From MED-G105 sp965263305 (lineage in GTDB: Bacteria; Pseudomonadota; Alphaproteobacteria; Caulobacterales; Parvularculaceae), in NCBI GenBank assembly GCA_965263305.1, contig OZ253666.1, forward strand, positions 1,612,001 through 1,676,000: 64,000 nt of DNA. Reading direction: 5' to 3'. The notes beneath the pieces were generated by a model. That model had not been told where the DNA came from. It ran no database searches and worked only from the letters and a program-made list of their open reading frames with translations. A program made the position numbers and the translations under genes. Position 1 is the first letter of the stretch; the number at the start of each line of letters is the position of its first letter. Shown one piece after another: positions 18,456-27,609 of this stretch.

Positions 18456-19433
18456 CTAAACAGGCGTGCCCATCAACCGCTTCGTCAAATCATCAAGCTG
18501 GTCAAGGTCAAGATATTTGACCGTGATCACGCCGTGCCCTTTTCGCTCATGGGCGATGGAGACTTCAAGGCCAAGGGCCGCCGCCAGGTCATTTTCCAGG
18601 GCGCGAGTATCAGCGTCTTTACTGCCGCCCGATTTAGGGGCAGCGGCGGGTTTTTCAGGCGCTTTGTCTCCGTCTTTTTTATTGAGACCTTTGATCAGCT
18701 TTTCGGTCTGGCGCACCGAGAGCCCCAACCGGATAACCTCTTTCAGAACAACATCAGGGGACGGACCACCTAAAAGGGCCCGTGCATGACCCATGGAGAT
18801 ATCACCAGCCTTAACCGCCTCCAGGCAAACTTCTGGTAAAGTCAGTAGGCGCATTAAATTTGCGACATGGCTTCGGGATTTCCCAACAGCCTTAGAAATC
18901 TGATCCTGGGTGCGTTTATACTCATCGGCGAGGAGTTGATATCCCCTCGCCTCCTCAACGGGGTTGAGATCAACACGCTGCACGTTTTCAATGAGGGCGA
19001 TTTCGGCCATTTCCGTGTCGGCCATCTCGCGAATGATGACCGGCGCTTCATGGAGCTGCGCTTTTTGCGCCGCGCGCCAACGCCGTTCACCGGCAACAAT
19101 CTCGTAGGCCTCAGGCCCTACCGGTCTGACGAGAATGGGCTGCAGGATCCCACGCGCCGCAATGGAGGCGGCGAGCTCTTCAATCTCTTCGTCATTAAAG
19201 TCGCGTCGCGGTTGGTTGGGATTTGGTTTTAGAAACTCAATCGGCAGGGTGGTCGTCGGCTGAGACGCCGGCTCGGCGCCGACGGTCTCTTCATCCACCG
19301 TTGGGGTTCGTTTCTTTGGCGCATCACCCAATAAGGCGTCGAGGCCCCGTCCTAACCCTGCTTTTGCGGCGCTCTTGCGGCCCATTTTTTTGCCTGTCGT
19401 TGCTGCTGTTTTAGATGTCACTGGTGCATTCAT
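18456..19433 (-). CDS. parB: Chromosome-partitioning protein ParB
   Basis: 325 residues. Loads on parS and, as a CTP-dependent clamp, spreads to form the partition complex. Visible parts: basic N-terminus with the ParA-activating patch KAGLGRGLDALLGD, ParB/Srx domain with PNPNQPRRDF and the CTP-binding loop VAGERRWRAAQ, NVQRVDLNPVEEA, the helix-turn-helix (QISKAVGKSRSHVANLMRLL), and a C-terminal dimerisation domain. It starts immediately after the parA stop. Confidence 0.96.
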   Translation of the reverse strand: MNAPVTSKTAATTGKKMGRKSAAKAGLGRGLDALLGDAPKKRTPTVDEETVGAEPASQPTTTLPIEFLKPNPNQPRRDFNDEEIEELAASIAARGILQPILVRPVGPEAYEIVAGERRWRAAQKAQLHEAPVIIREMADTEMAEIALIENVQRVDLNPVEEARGYQLLADEYKRTQDQISKAVGKSRSHVANLMRLLTLPEVCLEAVKAGDISMGHARALLGGPSPDVVLKEVIRLGLSVRQTEKLIKGLNKKDGDKAPEKPAAAPKSGGSKDADTRALENDLAAALGLEVSIAHERKGHGVITVKYLDLDQLDDLTKRLMGTPV

Positions 19434-19434
19434 C

Positions 19435-20241
19435 TCAAGCGGCTTTCCTATTGGCGCGTTCGCGTTCGATCACTTCGGAGGCGAGCCGGATATAGGCTTG
19501 GCTGCCAGAACATTTCAGGTCATATAGCAACGCCGGTTTCCCAAAAGACGGCGCTTCGGAAATACGAACATTCCGTGGAATAACAGTTTTGTAGACTTTA
19601 TCGTGCAGGTGCTTGCGCACATCGGCTTCCACCTGATTGGAGAGATTATTACGCCGGTCATGCATGGTCAGAACGATCCCTTGCAATTCCAGTTTCGGGT
19701 TAATCCGTTCACGGATTGTCTCGATGGTGCGCATAATTTGGGACAATCCTTCCAAGGCGAAAAATTCACACTGCAATGGAATAAGCACCGCGTTTGACGC
19801 CGCTAAGGCGTTCAAGGTGAGAAGGCTCAAAGAGGGCGGGCAATCGATTAAGACGTAGCTTAAATCGCTATGACCGGTGATGTAATCGGCAAAGGCGTCA
19901 TCCAACCGGTAGTGCCGGCGCGGCGCCGCGATCAACTCAACCTCCGCCCCGGCGAGATCGACGCCGGCAGGAGCAAGCTTTAGCCCTGGAATGTCAGTAT
20001 CGACGACCGCAGCCTCCAGGCGATATTCCCCCATCAGAACATCATAGGTCGTCACCGCGCGTTCCGACGCCGGAAGCCCAAGCCCTGTCGAGGCGTTGCC
20101 TTGGGGATCAAGATCGACGAGAAGCACCCGCTCCCCCACCGCGGCGAGCGCCGTTGCCAGGTTGATCGCCGTCGTCGTTTTGCCGACGCCGCCTTTTTGA
20201 TTGGCCATGGCGATAATACGAGGTGGCATCTTGTCGGCCAT
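19435..20241 (-). CDS. parA: Chromosome-partitioning ATPase ParA
   Basis: 268 residues from the preferred start. Deviant Walker-A ATPase that moves ParB-parS complexes. ANQKGGVGKTTTAINLA is the deviant Walker A motif with signature lysine, VLLVDLDPQGN the A' motif, VLIDCPPSLSLLTLNAL Walker B. The frame extends upstream to 20304, but the ATG at 20241 has an AAGGGA site eight bases before it and matches family length. It follows rsmG with about 67 bp between. Confidence 0.95.
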   Translation of the reverse strand: MADKMPPRIIAMANQKGGVGKTTTAINLATALAAVGERVLLVDLDPQGNASTGLGLPASERAVTTYDVLMGEYRLEAAVVDTDIPGLKLAPAGVDLAGAEVELIAAPRRHYRLDDAFADYITGHSDLSYVLIDCPPSLSLLTLNALAASNAVLIPLQCEFFALEGLSQIMRTIETIRERINPKLELQGIVLTMHDRRNNLSNQVEADVRKHLHDKVYKTVIPRNVRISEAPSFGKPALLYDLKCSGSQAYIRLASEVIERERANRKAA

Positions 20242-20308
20242 GCGCGCGTGGTCCCTTGGATTGGCGCCCGGTTCCCGGGCATTTCGTCGGTGTATGGGGT
20301 TCAAGACG

Positions 20309-20935
20309 CTAACGTTGCTGAACTAACAAGATCGTGGCGTCTGGACTTGTTATGCTTTGCCGCCTTTCAACGGTAATATGCCAAGATTTAGTGGCTTCGG
20401 TCAATTCAAACTCTACATCTTGACCCTTAGGAAATATACACAGGGTGCCGGGTCCCGCGATAGGAGACACGTAGCCAAGCAATTTATTCAGGTTTGCCAG
20501 GGCTCTGGCGGTAATCACATCTGGTTTCGGCAGGGATTGGGTCTCAATCCGACCCGCGACCACATGAGTGTTTTTTAACCCCATAGCCTGGGCCGTCCGG
20601 GCAAGGAAAGCGGCTTTTTTCCCAATTGATTCCACCATGGAAACCTGAAGCCCCCGTTCAACGCCCATGGCGGCGAGCACCAACCCGGGAAACCCGGCGC
20701 CGCTGCCGAGGTCGACAATCGTTCTTGCGTCGTCAGGGATCAGCGCCATGAGTTGCGCGGAGTCAGCGTAGTGTCGCTCCCACCGGTTCTCGATGGTCGA
20801 TCGGGCGATGAGGTTGGTGTGGGACTGGGTGTCTAACAACTGCTCGTCAAAAATGTCGAGGCGCGCCATCGCCTCCGGCGACACCTCAAACCGGCGAGCG
20901 AAATCCTCGGGCGTTAGACAAGGGTCAAGTGGCAT
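20309..20935 (-). CDS. rsmG: 16S rRNA (guanine-527-N7) methyltransferase RsmG
   Basis: 208 residues from the preferred start (MPLDPCLTPEDFARRF). SAM-dependent N7 methylation of G527 in 16S rRNA. The SAM-binding motif is TIVDLGSGAGFPGLVLA, followed by MVESIGKKAAFL and the RALANLNKLLGY loop. A longer frame reaches 21031, but that would overlap the mnmG end and run through a parS site; the shorter start leaves 35 bp containing parS. Confidence 0.93.
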   Translation of the reverse strand: MPLDPCLTPEDFARRFEVSPEAMARLDIFDEQLLDTQSHTNLIARSTIENRWERHYADSAQLMALIPDDARTIVDLGSGAGFPGLVLAAMGVERGLQVSMVESIGKKAAFLARTAQAMGLKNTHVVAGRIETQSLPKPDVITARALANLNKLLGYVSPIAGPGTLCIFPKGQDVEFELTEATKSWHITVERRQSITSPDATILLVQQR

Positions 20936-20954
20936 GGATGAAAAACCGTTCCGC

Positions 20955-20970
20955 TGTTCCACGTGGAACG
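20955..20970. promoter_or_regulatory. parS site 1
   Basis: TGTTCCACGTGGAACG matches the ParB-binding consensus (TGTTnCACGTGnAACA) except for the last base. It lies in the 35-bp gap between mnmG and rsmG, about 9.6 kb from the predicted origin. Confidence 0.85.
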
Positions 20971-22923
20971 TTACCCGACAACGTCTTGGGAGGGGTGAGA
21001 CGGTCCCTTCTGGCCGTTCTTCCGGATCCAAGCGAGAAGCACCGCGAGGGCGGCGGGCGTCACCCCTTCGATGCGGCCCGCCTGGCCTAAGGTGAGGGGC
21101 TTTGTTTCCATAAGGACATGGCGGACTTCGTTGGAAAGCCCGTTGATCGTTTCATAGGGTAGATTGGGGGATAGGCGCAGGGATTCATCCTTTTTGAAGG
21201 CAAGAATGTCCGCCGCCTGGCGATCAAGATAACCGGCGTAAAGCGCCTCAATCTCAATCTGCTCCGCAACAGCCGGCAGCCATTCGTTTATTTCGGGCCA
21301 GATCCGGGCGAGCGCCTCAAAATTCACCTCGGGCAGGGATAGAAGATCGAAGACATTTCTGCGCCGACCATCCTGGTTTAGTTTTATGCCAACCCGTGCG
21401 GCTTCCGGCGGTGTTAGGGAAAGCGACCTAGCCCTCTCCCGCGCCGCTTCCAACGCATCATGTTTCACGTGGAACATTTTCGCGCGATCCGACCCGACAA
21501 GCCCCAAATCTATACCTCGCTGCGTCAGTCGTTGATCGGCGTTATCCGCCCGCAGGACGAGACGATACTCCGCCCTGCTGGTGAACATGCGATAGGGTTC
21601 CGTGACGCCCCGGGTCACGAGGTCATCAATCATAACCCCGATATAGGCTTCCGACCGGTCGATGAGGATTGGATCACCGCCCCCCAATCGCCGAGCGGCA
21701 TTGGCGCCCGCGAGAAGTCCCTGCCCCGCAGCTTCTTCATAGCCGGTCGTTCCGTTGATTTGTCCGGCGAGATAAAGCCCGGCGATCGCCTTTACTTCCA
21801 GGGTCGGCGACAATTCCCTGGGGTCAACATAATCATATTCAATGGCGTAGCCATAGCGAATGACCGACGCCCTTTCGAGGCCGGGAATCGTCTTCAGGAA
21901 CGCCGCCTGCACCGATGCTGGAAGGGAAGAAGAAATGCCATTGGGATAGACCGTGTGGTCATCCAATCCCTCCGGCTCCAGGAAAATCTGGTGGTTTTCC
22001 TTCTCGGCGAACCGCACAACCTTATCCTCGATCGACGGACAATAGCGCGGCCCCTTCCCCGAGATTGAGCCGCTATAGACCGCTGACTTTGTCAGGTTTT
22101 CTTCGATGATCTTGTGGGTCGCTTTGTTCGTTTCCGTGACGCCGCATTCGATTTGCGGGACGGTGATGCGATCATTGAGGAATGAGAATGGGACCGGCGT
22201 CTCATCGGCCGGCTGCATGGTCAGCGACGCCCAATCGATTGTTCGGCCATCCAATCGCGCCGGCGTCCCGGTCTTGAGCCGGGCTGTGCGCAACCCCACT
22301 TCGTACAGCCGATCAGCAAGGCCAATCGCGGGCGGTTCAACACCCTCTTTCGTCAGAGCGCCCTTTTGGGCGCGACCCGCCGGAATACGTTCATCCCCAA
22401 TATGGATCACACCTTTAAGAAACGTCCCGGTGGTGAGCACGATCGCGCCTGCGGAAATTTCTTCACCATCGCCCAACACGACGCCGGTTGCTCGCACGGC
22501 CGCACTTGTTTCACGTGAAACAGATTGCGGCTGGAGAATCAGGTCTTCCACCCCGCCTTCGATCACCGTCAGGTTCTGGGTCTCGGCAATGGCGGCCTGC
22601 ATGGCGTCGCGATAGAGTTTCCGGTCGGCTTGTGCCCGCGGGCCCCGCACCGCTGGGCCCTTTGACCGGTTCAACATCCGATACTGAATGCCGGCCTGGT
22701 CAATCACCCGCCCCATCAACCCATCAAGGGCGTCAATTTCGCGAACTAAATGACCTTTGCCGAGCCCGCCAATGGCCGGGTTACATGACATTTCGCCAAT
22801 CGTGGCGGCGCTATGAGTGACCAGAGCTGTCTGGGCCCCTAGGCGCGCAGCGGCGGCGGCGGCTTCACAGCCGGCGTGACCACCGCCAATGACGATAACA
22901 TCGAATTTCCGCATGAAGACCAC
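20971..22923 (-). CDS. mnmG: tRNA uridine-5-carboxymethylaminomethyl modification enzyme MnmG (GidA)
   Basis: 650 residues. FAD-binding subunit that, with MnmE, modifies wobble uridine 34 of several tRNAs. The dinucleotide-binding motif is VIGGGHAGCEAAAAAARLG; other family motifs are EMSCNPAIGGLGKGHLVREIDALDG, TGTFLKG and the C-terminal helical domain (LPYETINGLSNEVRHVL). A GTG start at 22923 fits a GGAAA site; an ATG nine bases later is also possible. Two parS sites lie inside the coding sequence. In many relatives mnmE is adjacent; here about 930 bp including a foreign-looking gene separates them. Confidence 0.96.
   Translation of the reverse strand: MVFMRKFDVIVIGGGHAGCEAAAAAARLGAQTALVTHSAATIGEMSCNPAIGGLGKGHLVREIDALDGLMGRVIDQAGIQYRMLNRSKGPAVRGPRAQADRKLYRDAMQAAIAETQNLTVIEGGVEDLILQPQSVSRETSAAVRATGVVLGDGEEISAGAIVLTTGTFLKGVIHIGDERIPAGRAQKGALTKEGVEPPAIGLADRLYEVGLRTARLKTGTPARLDGRTIDWASLTMQPADETPVPFSFLNDRITVPQIECGVTETNKATHKIIEENLTKSAVYSGSISGKGPRYCPSIEDKVVRFAEKENHQIFLEPEGLDDHTVYPNGISSSLPASVQAAFLKTIPGLERASVIRYGYAIEYDYVDPRELSPTLEVKAIAGLYLAGQINGTTGYEEAAGQGLLAGANAARRLGGGDPILIDRSEAYIGVMIDDLVTRGVTEPYRMFTSRAEYRLVLRADNADQRLTQRGIDLGLVGSDRAKMFHVKHDALEAARERARSLSLTPPEAARVGIKLNQDGRRRNVFDLLSLPEVNFEALARIWPEINEWLPAVAEQIEIEALYAGYLDRQAADILAFKKDESLRLSPNLPYETINGLSNEVRHVLMETKPLTLGQAGRIEGVTPAALAVLLAWIRKNGQKGPSHPSQDVVG
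21461..21476. promoter_or_regulatory. parS site 2 (inside mnmG)
   Basis: TGTTTCACGTGGAACA, a full match to the ParB-binding consensus, embedded in the mnmG coding sequence about 9.1 kb from the predicted origin. Confidence 0.92.
22507..22522. promoter_or_regulatory. parS site 3 (inside mnmG)
   Basis: TGTTTCACGTGAAACA, a perfect 16-bp palindrome identical to the classical parS consensus, about 8.0 kb from the predicted origin. Confidence 0.95.
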
Positions 22924-23236
22924 GCCGCCATTTCCAAGATGAGAGGCACCGGTATACCGCGCCCTCCCAATATATAAAGCCGCTTTTTAGTGGTTCTGAG
23001 ATCGTGGGCAAACGGGTGGTGGATCGGTTTGGAAAGTGGTGGGTGTGATTGCGTCTAAACGGCTATTGACGCTTTGGAATTGAGTGAATGAAAACTCGCG
23101 CAAGATCGCAGTGAGTCAGCGGCTTAAAACGCCCAAAAACGTACTCTGGAGCCTTGGAGAAATCTCCACTACGGTAAGCAGTTGAATTAGACTAAGTTTC
23201 TTCGACGGAACTGGGCTGAAAAACTGGTGCTGTGGT
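22924..23236. other. Gap upstream of mnmG, no gene seen
   Basis: About 310 bp between divergently transcribed mnmG and an AT-rich membrane-protein gene. It must hold both promoters. I see no RNA gene or clear operator. Confidence 0.45.
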
Positions 23237-23794
23237 ATGCAAGATGATGAATTGAACAAATTTAGGACCTCACTTGCTCATAGCAGTAAGTGGAACCTTG
23301 GGTACTTTGTGGCGGGCCTGCTTCTATGGATTGCTATTTTTATGATTGGAAAATTCTTTCCAATCGAAACAGCAAAGTGGTTATGGATTGCCGCCACTTT
23401 CTTTGTTCTGCCTATAGCCGTCGGCTTCTCTAAATTGATTGGGGCAGACCCTTTTTCTAATGCAAACCCTCTCGGTAAGCTCGTGGGGTACACGCATATG
23501 AGTGTTGTTTCTTTATCATTGCCAATAATTGTTCTTGCAGCGGTCTACGCTCCAGATATGCAATTGCTCGTGATGGCAATTCTTTACTGCGTTGATTTTT
23601 ACGTCATGACTTGGGCTTTTGGAGCACGTTTATTTGCAGTCCATGCCGCCATTAGAACAGTGCTAGTGACGAGTGCGTGGCTGGCCTTCCCCGAGGAACG
23701 CCTGGTTTTCATCCCCGTCATCACATCAGTAATGTATGCTATAACAATAGCATTGATACCAATATTGCGGCGGCGCAAGCTTCGAGTGCCTTAA
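23237..23794 (+). CDS. Multi-pass membrane protein of unknown function
   Basis: 185 residues with about five or six hydrophobic segments (LGYFVAGLLLWIAIFMIG, WLWIAATFFVLPIAV, VVSLSLPIIVLAAVY, MQLLVMAILYCVDFYVM, then two near the C-terminus) and a basic tail RRRKLRVP. I do not recognise a family. Base and codon use are clearly more AT-rich than the flanking mnmG and mnmE genes, and it runs opposite to them, so recent acquisition is likely. No good ribosome-binding site is visible before the ATG. Confidence 0.65.
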   Translation: MQDDELNKFRTSLAHSSKWNLGYFVAGLLLWIAIFMIGKFFPIETAKWLWIAATFFVLPIAVGFSKLIGADPFSNANPLGKLVGYTHMSVVSLSLPIIVLAAVYAPDMQLLVMAILYCVDFYVMTWAFGARLFAVHAAIRTVLVTSAWLAFPEERLVFIPVITSVMYAITIALIPILRRRKLRVP

Positions 23795-23852
23795 AATCGC
23801 CCTATCTAAGCCGCTCATCGATATAGAAGGACTCTACTGGAAATCGCCCCAC

Positions 23853-25172
23853 TCATTTTCCTATACAAAAGCTCGAAAAAATCGCCTCCAGAACATCGTC
23901 TACTCGCACCGCACCGGTTAATTCACCAAGCGCTCTGATCGCCAGGCGGACATCTTCGGCGGCCAATTCCGGCGCATTGATAAGCCGTGTTTTCGATTGC
24001 TCGAGCGCGCAAATGGCTTTTTTGACGAGGCTCGCATGCCGAACCCTCGTCAACGCTGCGTCTTGCCCGTTTCCGACCAAAGATATTGCCCTTTCTGTGA
24101 GAGCGTCCAAGAAGGGCTCCACGCCCTCACCCGTTTTTGCGGAGATTGGAATTACTTCAGTACTCTGATTATCATCATACGGTTTTAAGTCAATTTTATT
24201 GAAAATTGTTATATCCGCTTTAACCGACGGCGCTTTTCCCGCTTTATCCGCCCCATCCATCACGAGCACGGTTATATCGGCGCGGGCCGCTAAGGCTTGG
24301 GCGCGCTTCATCCCTTCGTCTTCAATCGCTCCCGAAGAGACCTCCCGTAGCCCCGCAGTATCCGCCAATGTGACGGCGACGCCGCCGAGATCAAGGCGCG
24401 CTTCAATAATGTCCCGCGTTGTGCCAGGCTCCGGGGATACGATCGCGCGGTCATCACCCGATAGCCTGTTTAAGAGGGATGACTTCCCGGCGTTCGGCGC
24501 CCCCAATAGGACGACCAACACGCCAGACCGCACGCGCTGGCCCCTCGATGATAGGCTTAAGGCTTCTTCCAATTCGAGGAGAAGAGCATCAATCGCTGGA
24601 CCCGCCCGCGCTGCTATCGCCGCCGGCACATCTTCTTCGTCAGGAAAATCTATTTCCGCTTCTAGTGGCGCTGCAATGCTGATGAGGCGGGTGCGCCAAC
24701 CCTCCGCCAGGATTGAAAGGCGCCCCCCAAGTTGACCCAGAGCCTGTTGGCGCTGAACCATCGTTTCGGCGTCGATCAGATCGGCAAGGCCCTCGGCCGC
24801 CGCAAGATCTAGTTTGCCGTTTAATAACGCGCGCCGGGTGAACTCCCCGGCTTCAGCGGCCCGCAAGCCGAGCCCCGACAGAGCGCGATAAAGCCCCGCT
24901 TCCACCGCGAGCGACCCATGAAGGTGGAGTTCGGCGACATCCTCCCCTGTGAAACTCGCCGGTCCATGGAAAAGAAGAAGCAGGCCTTCATCCAAAGTAT
25001 GACCAGTGGCTGGATCTTTAACCGACACCCTAACGGCCTGCCGTCCTTCCGGCTTGCGTCCGGTCAACAGTTCGGCCGCTTTGTGCGCCGCCTCACCAGA
25101 GATCCTAAAAACAGCCACGCCGGCTTTTCCTGCGCCGCTCGCCCGCGCAAAGATCGTGTCCTCAGAGGTCAT
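23853..25172 (-). CDS. mnmE: tRNA modification GTPase MnmE (TrmE)
   Basis: 439 residues. K+-activated GTPase partner of MnmG in wobble-uridine modification. N-terminal folate-binding domain (DTIFARASGAGKAGVAVFRISG), helical domain, inserted G domain (LLGAPNAGKSSLLNRL, LADTAGLRE, IFNKIDL) and the invariant C-terminal CIGK with the cysteine needed for activity. Confidence 0.96.
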   Translation of the reverse strand: MTSEDTIFARASGAGKAGVAVFRISGEAAHKAAELLTGRKPEGRQAVRVSVKDPATGHTLDEGLLLLFHGPASFTGEDVAELHLHGSLAVEAGLYRALSGLGLRAAEAGEFTRRALLNGKLDLAAAEGLADLIDAETMVQRQQALGQLGGRLSILAEGWRTRLISIAAPLEAEIDFPDEEDVPAAIAARAGPAIDALLLELEEALSLSSRGQRVRSGVLVVLLGAPNAGKSSLLNRLSGDDRAIVSPEPGTTRDIIEARLDLGGVAVTLADTAGLREVSSGAIEDEGMKRAQALAARADITVLVMDGADKAGKAPSVKADITIFNKIDLKPYDDNQSTEVIPISAKTGEGVEPFLDALTERAISLVGNGQDAALTRVRHASLVKKAICALEQSKTRLINAPELAAEDVRLAIRALGELTGAVRVDDVLEAIFSSFCIGK

Positions 25173-25196
25173 AACGACGGACCGATTTTATCGGCA

Positions 25197-25448
25197 TTAC
25201 TTTTTTGTGGCGCCCGATGCGGCGTTCATGGCCGCGCCCATAAAGCCCTGGAACGCCTCAACGCCTTTGCCAGACATGGTCATCCATTGCTGCACAAAGC
25301 GCTCAGGATCGGCGAGGGTATCTAAATTCTCCTTCGCGCGGGTCATCATTTCCGCCACGATGAGGTCATTCATGGGTTGGACATTTGGAAGCCCTAGAAA
25401 GGTTCGGGCTTCTTCCGGCGAGCAATCGATATCCACGGTAATTTTCAT
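25197..25448 (-). CDS. DUF6489 family protein
   Basis: 83 residues. KITVDIDCSPEEARTFLGLP at the N-terminus and a helical Met/Ala-rich C-terminus (WMTMSGKGVEAFQGFMGAAM) match a small alphaproteobacterial family that I know as DUF6489. No signal peptide; cytoplasmic. AAGGAGA lies close before the ATG... on the minus strand (CTCCTT on plus), supporting the start. It sits 24 bp upstream of mnmE and reads in the same direction, so it may be the first gene of that unit. Function unknown. Confidence 0.8.
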   Translation of the reverse strand: MKITVDIDCSPEEARTFLGLPNVQPMNDLIVAEMMTRAKENLDTLADPERFVQQWMTMSGKGVEAFQGFMGAAMNAASGATKK

Positions 25449-25667
25449 AAGGAGACCTCATTTTCTCTAGACATATAATCAGGGACGAAAACGAAGTCGA
25501 CCGACAGGCGTTGCCCCCCATGCTAACTTTCGTCCCCCGAACCCGGTCGCATGATCGGCGGCTAACGATCTTTCGTATCTACATCAAACTGCTCATCTCA
25601 CTTTATCTTGCATTCAAGAAGAAGCTATTCATAACGCAGGTGCAGCATCTTAGGGGACGGCATTTCT

Positions 25668-26675
25668 ATGCGTAAATCGATTGCTCTAACCGTGTCGGTG
25701 ACATTGGCATGTTTGTTAGCCGCCTGCGACGTACCGGAACGTCGCGAAAGCCCTCGCGAGATTAGACCGATTGTTGGGGAAGGCGACACTGCAAACGACG
25801 CCGGCGCGTCCCAACCTGGTTGGACGATCAACCCAAAAGGCAGCCTGAACAGTTTTTTTGATTGTCTCGATGAAAACGGTGTCACCCTAGTATCTGCTCA
25901 TCGCGGGGGTCCGGCCGCCGGATTCCCCGAAAACGCCCTGGAGACATTTGCGGCCACCATGGATGCCGCCCCGGCGCTCATCGAGATGGATGTTGCGACG
26001 TCATCGGATGGTGTTTTGTTTCTGATGCATGATGATACGCTCGAGCGGACGACAACCGGCGAAGGACGCGCGGATCAAGCGCCCTTTAGCGACATCGCAT
26101 CTTTAAAACTGGAAGATAAAAACGGTCGGCGCACGCGCTTTTCTCCACCCCGTTTCAGTGATGTTCTAGCGTTTATCAAAGACCGCACCATTGCCCAAAT
26201 TGATTTTAAACGCTCTACCCGCTTCGAAGATGTAATCGACGAAGTCCGAAAAGCAGGCGTCGAAGACAGGGTTATCCTTATCTCATATAGCCTTGCACAA
26301 GCACGGCGGCTTCATCGCCTGGCCCCTGAAATGATGATCTCTCTGTCTGCTGACAATGAAGATGAGTTCAGCGAAACGGTATCCGCCGGAGTGCCCGCTA
26401 ACCGACTACTGATCTTCACCGGCCTTGATGCGCCAAAACCACGGTTAAACACAATCCTTGATGATAGAGACGTGGAAGTGATTTTCGGGACCCTTGGCGG
26501 GCGGCGTTCCGTCGACAACAAAATCGCTCAAAGCGGTGATGACACGGCCTATGCTGAGATCGCTGAGACCGGCGTCGATATTATCGCCACAGACAGGCCA
26601 ATCGCGGCATATAACGGCCTTAAACAGCGCAATCTTAGCCCCGCCAGTGGCATATGCGGAATTCGGAAGCAGTAA
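25668..26675 (+). CDS. Glycerophosphodiester phosphodiesterase lipoprotein
   Basis: 335 residues. The lipoprotein signal peptide ends LAAC (Cys20). The GDPD TIM barrel hydrolyses glycerophosphodiesters to glycerol-3-phosphate and an alcohol. Catalytic motifs: SAHRGGPAAGFPENALETF (His-Arg and the Glu-Asn pair), IEMDVATSSDGVLFLMHDD (metal-binding Glu and Asp, second catalytic His). It is predicted to act in the periplasm. Monocistronic or cotranscribed with the next gene, which has its own ribosome-binding site about 100 bp on. Confidence 0.9.
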   Translation: MRKSIALTVSVTLACLLAACDVPERRESPREIRPIVGEGDTANDAGASQPGWTINPKGSLNSFFDCLDENGVTLVSAHRGGPAAGFPENALETFAATMDAAPALIEMDVATSSDGVLFLMHDDTLERTTTGEGRADQAPFSDIASLKLEDKNGRRTRFSPPRFSDVLAFIKDRTIAQIDFKRSTRFEDVIDEVRKAGVEDRVILISYSLAQARRLHRLAPEMMISLSADNEDEFSETVSAGVPANRLLIFTGLDAPKPRLNTILDDRDVEVIFGTLGGRRSVDNKIAQSGDDTAYAEIAETGVDIIATDRPIAAYNGLKQRNLSPASGICGIRKQ

Positions 26676-26782
26676 CGTTTTAGAACGTCTCTTATCCAAG
26701 ATGTTTTAGCGTGTTCGTGAACATCTGTGGTTTGCAATTTATGGGCGCCCACATCAGATAGTACGCTCAGGAGTTGATTATT

Positions 26783-27583
26783 ATGCGTGCAGTTTTTCCT
26801 TCACTAAGGGCTTATTTTCCCTTCAAAAATCCACGGCATCCGTCCGTGCAGGCGGCGTCGCTTGCTTTTCTGGCCACAATGAGTGGTGGGCTGTCCGTTG
26901 CAGCCGCGCAAGACCAAACACCTCCGGCGCCGACTGTCGTTGAACTGTTCACATCCCAAAGCTGCTCTTCATGCCCGTCGGCGGAAAAAAACTTTGTCAC
27001 TCTCGCTGATCGCAGCGATGTCATCGCCCTAGAATGGCATGTCGACTATTGGGACGATTTACAGGTTGGCCGGGCTGGTCGCTGGAAAGACCCCTACTCA
27101 AACGCCTCTCATACGAAGCGACAGCGTGAATATAACTACCAGATTCTTGGGAACCGCCGGGTTTACACACCGCAAGCCGTCGTCAACGGCCGCTATGAAA
27201 CCGTTGGATCCCGGGCCAAAGCGTTAGACACGCTCATTGAAAAAGCCTCAAGAGACGAAATCGCTTCCTCAATCACCGCCGATAGACGTGACGGTAAGAT
27301 CTATTTCCGCGTTTCAACAAATGATAACGGGCAAGAGATTGAAGCAAACGCCTTATTGGTGACCTTTGCCCCGTCCGTCACCACGAGGGTTCGTGGCGGC
27401 GAAAACAATGGCCGGACTCTGGCAGAAGCAAACGTCGTTACTGACGCTACAAATCTAGGTCCCATTTTAAATCAAGACGCGATGTTTTCGATTGAGCCCC
27501 CCGATACGAACAGCGGCTGCGCATTACTTGTGGAAGATACTAAGACCAACCAGATTTTAGCCGGCGCTTACTGCCCAAGCTAA
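26783..27583 (+). CDS. Exported DUF1223 protein (thioredoxin-like CxxC)
   Basis: 266 residues. The start at 26783 lies nine bases after CAGGAG. The N-terminal segment has a hydrophobic stretch ending VAAAQD consistent with a signal peptide, though the positively charged leader is long. VVELFTSQSCSSCPSAEKNF carries a CSSC motif typical of DUF1223, a thioredoxin-fold family; EWHVDYWDDLQ and YTPQAVVNGR are family motifs. Presumed periplasmic redox protein; substrate unknown. It converges on rho. Confidence 0.85.
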   Translation: MRAVFPSLRAYFPFKNPRHPSVQAASLAFLATMSGGLSVAAAQDQTPPAPTVVELFTSQSCSSCPSAEKNFVTLADRSDVIALEWHVDYWDDLQVGRAGRWKDPYSNASHTKRQREYNYQILGNRRVYTPQAVVNGRYETVGSRAKALDTLIEKASRDEIASSITADRRDGKIYFRVSTNDNGQEIEANALLVTFAPSVTTRVRGGENNGRTLAEANVVTDATNLGPILNQDAMFSIEPPDTNSGCALLVEDTKTNQILAGAYCPS

Positions 27584-27609
27584 ATTTTACAAAGCTTCAA
27601 TCTGTACGC

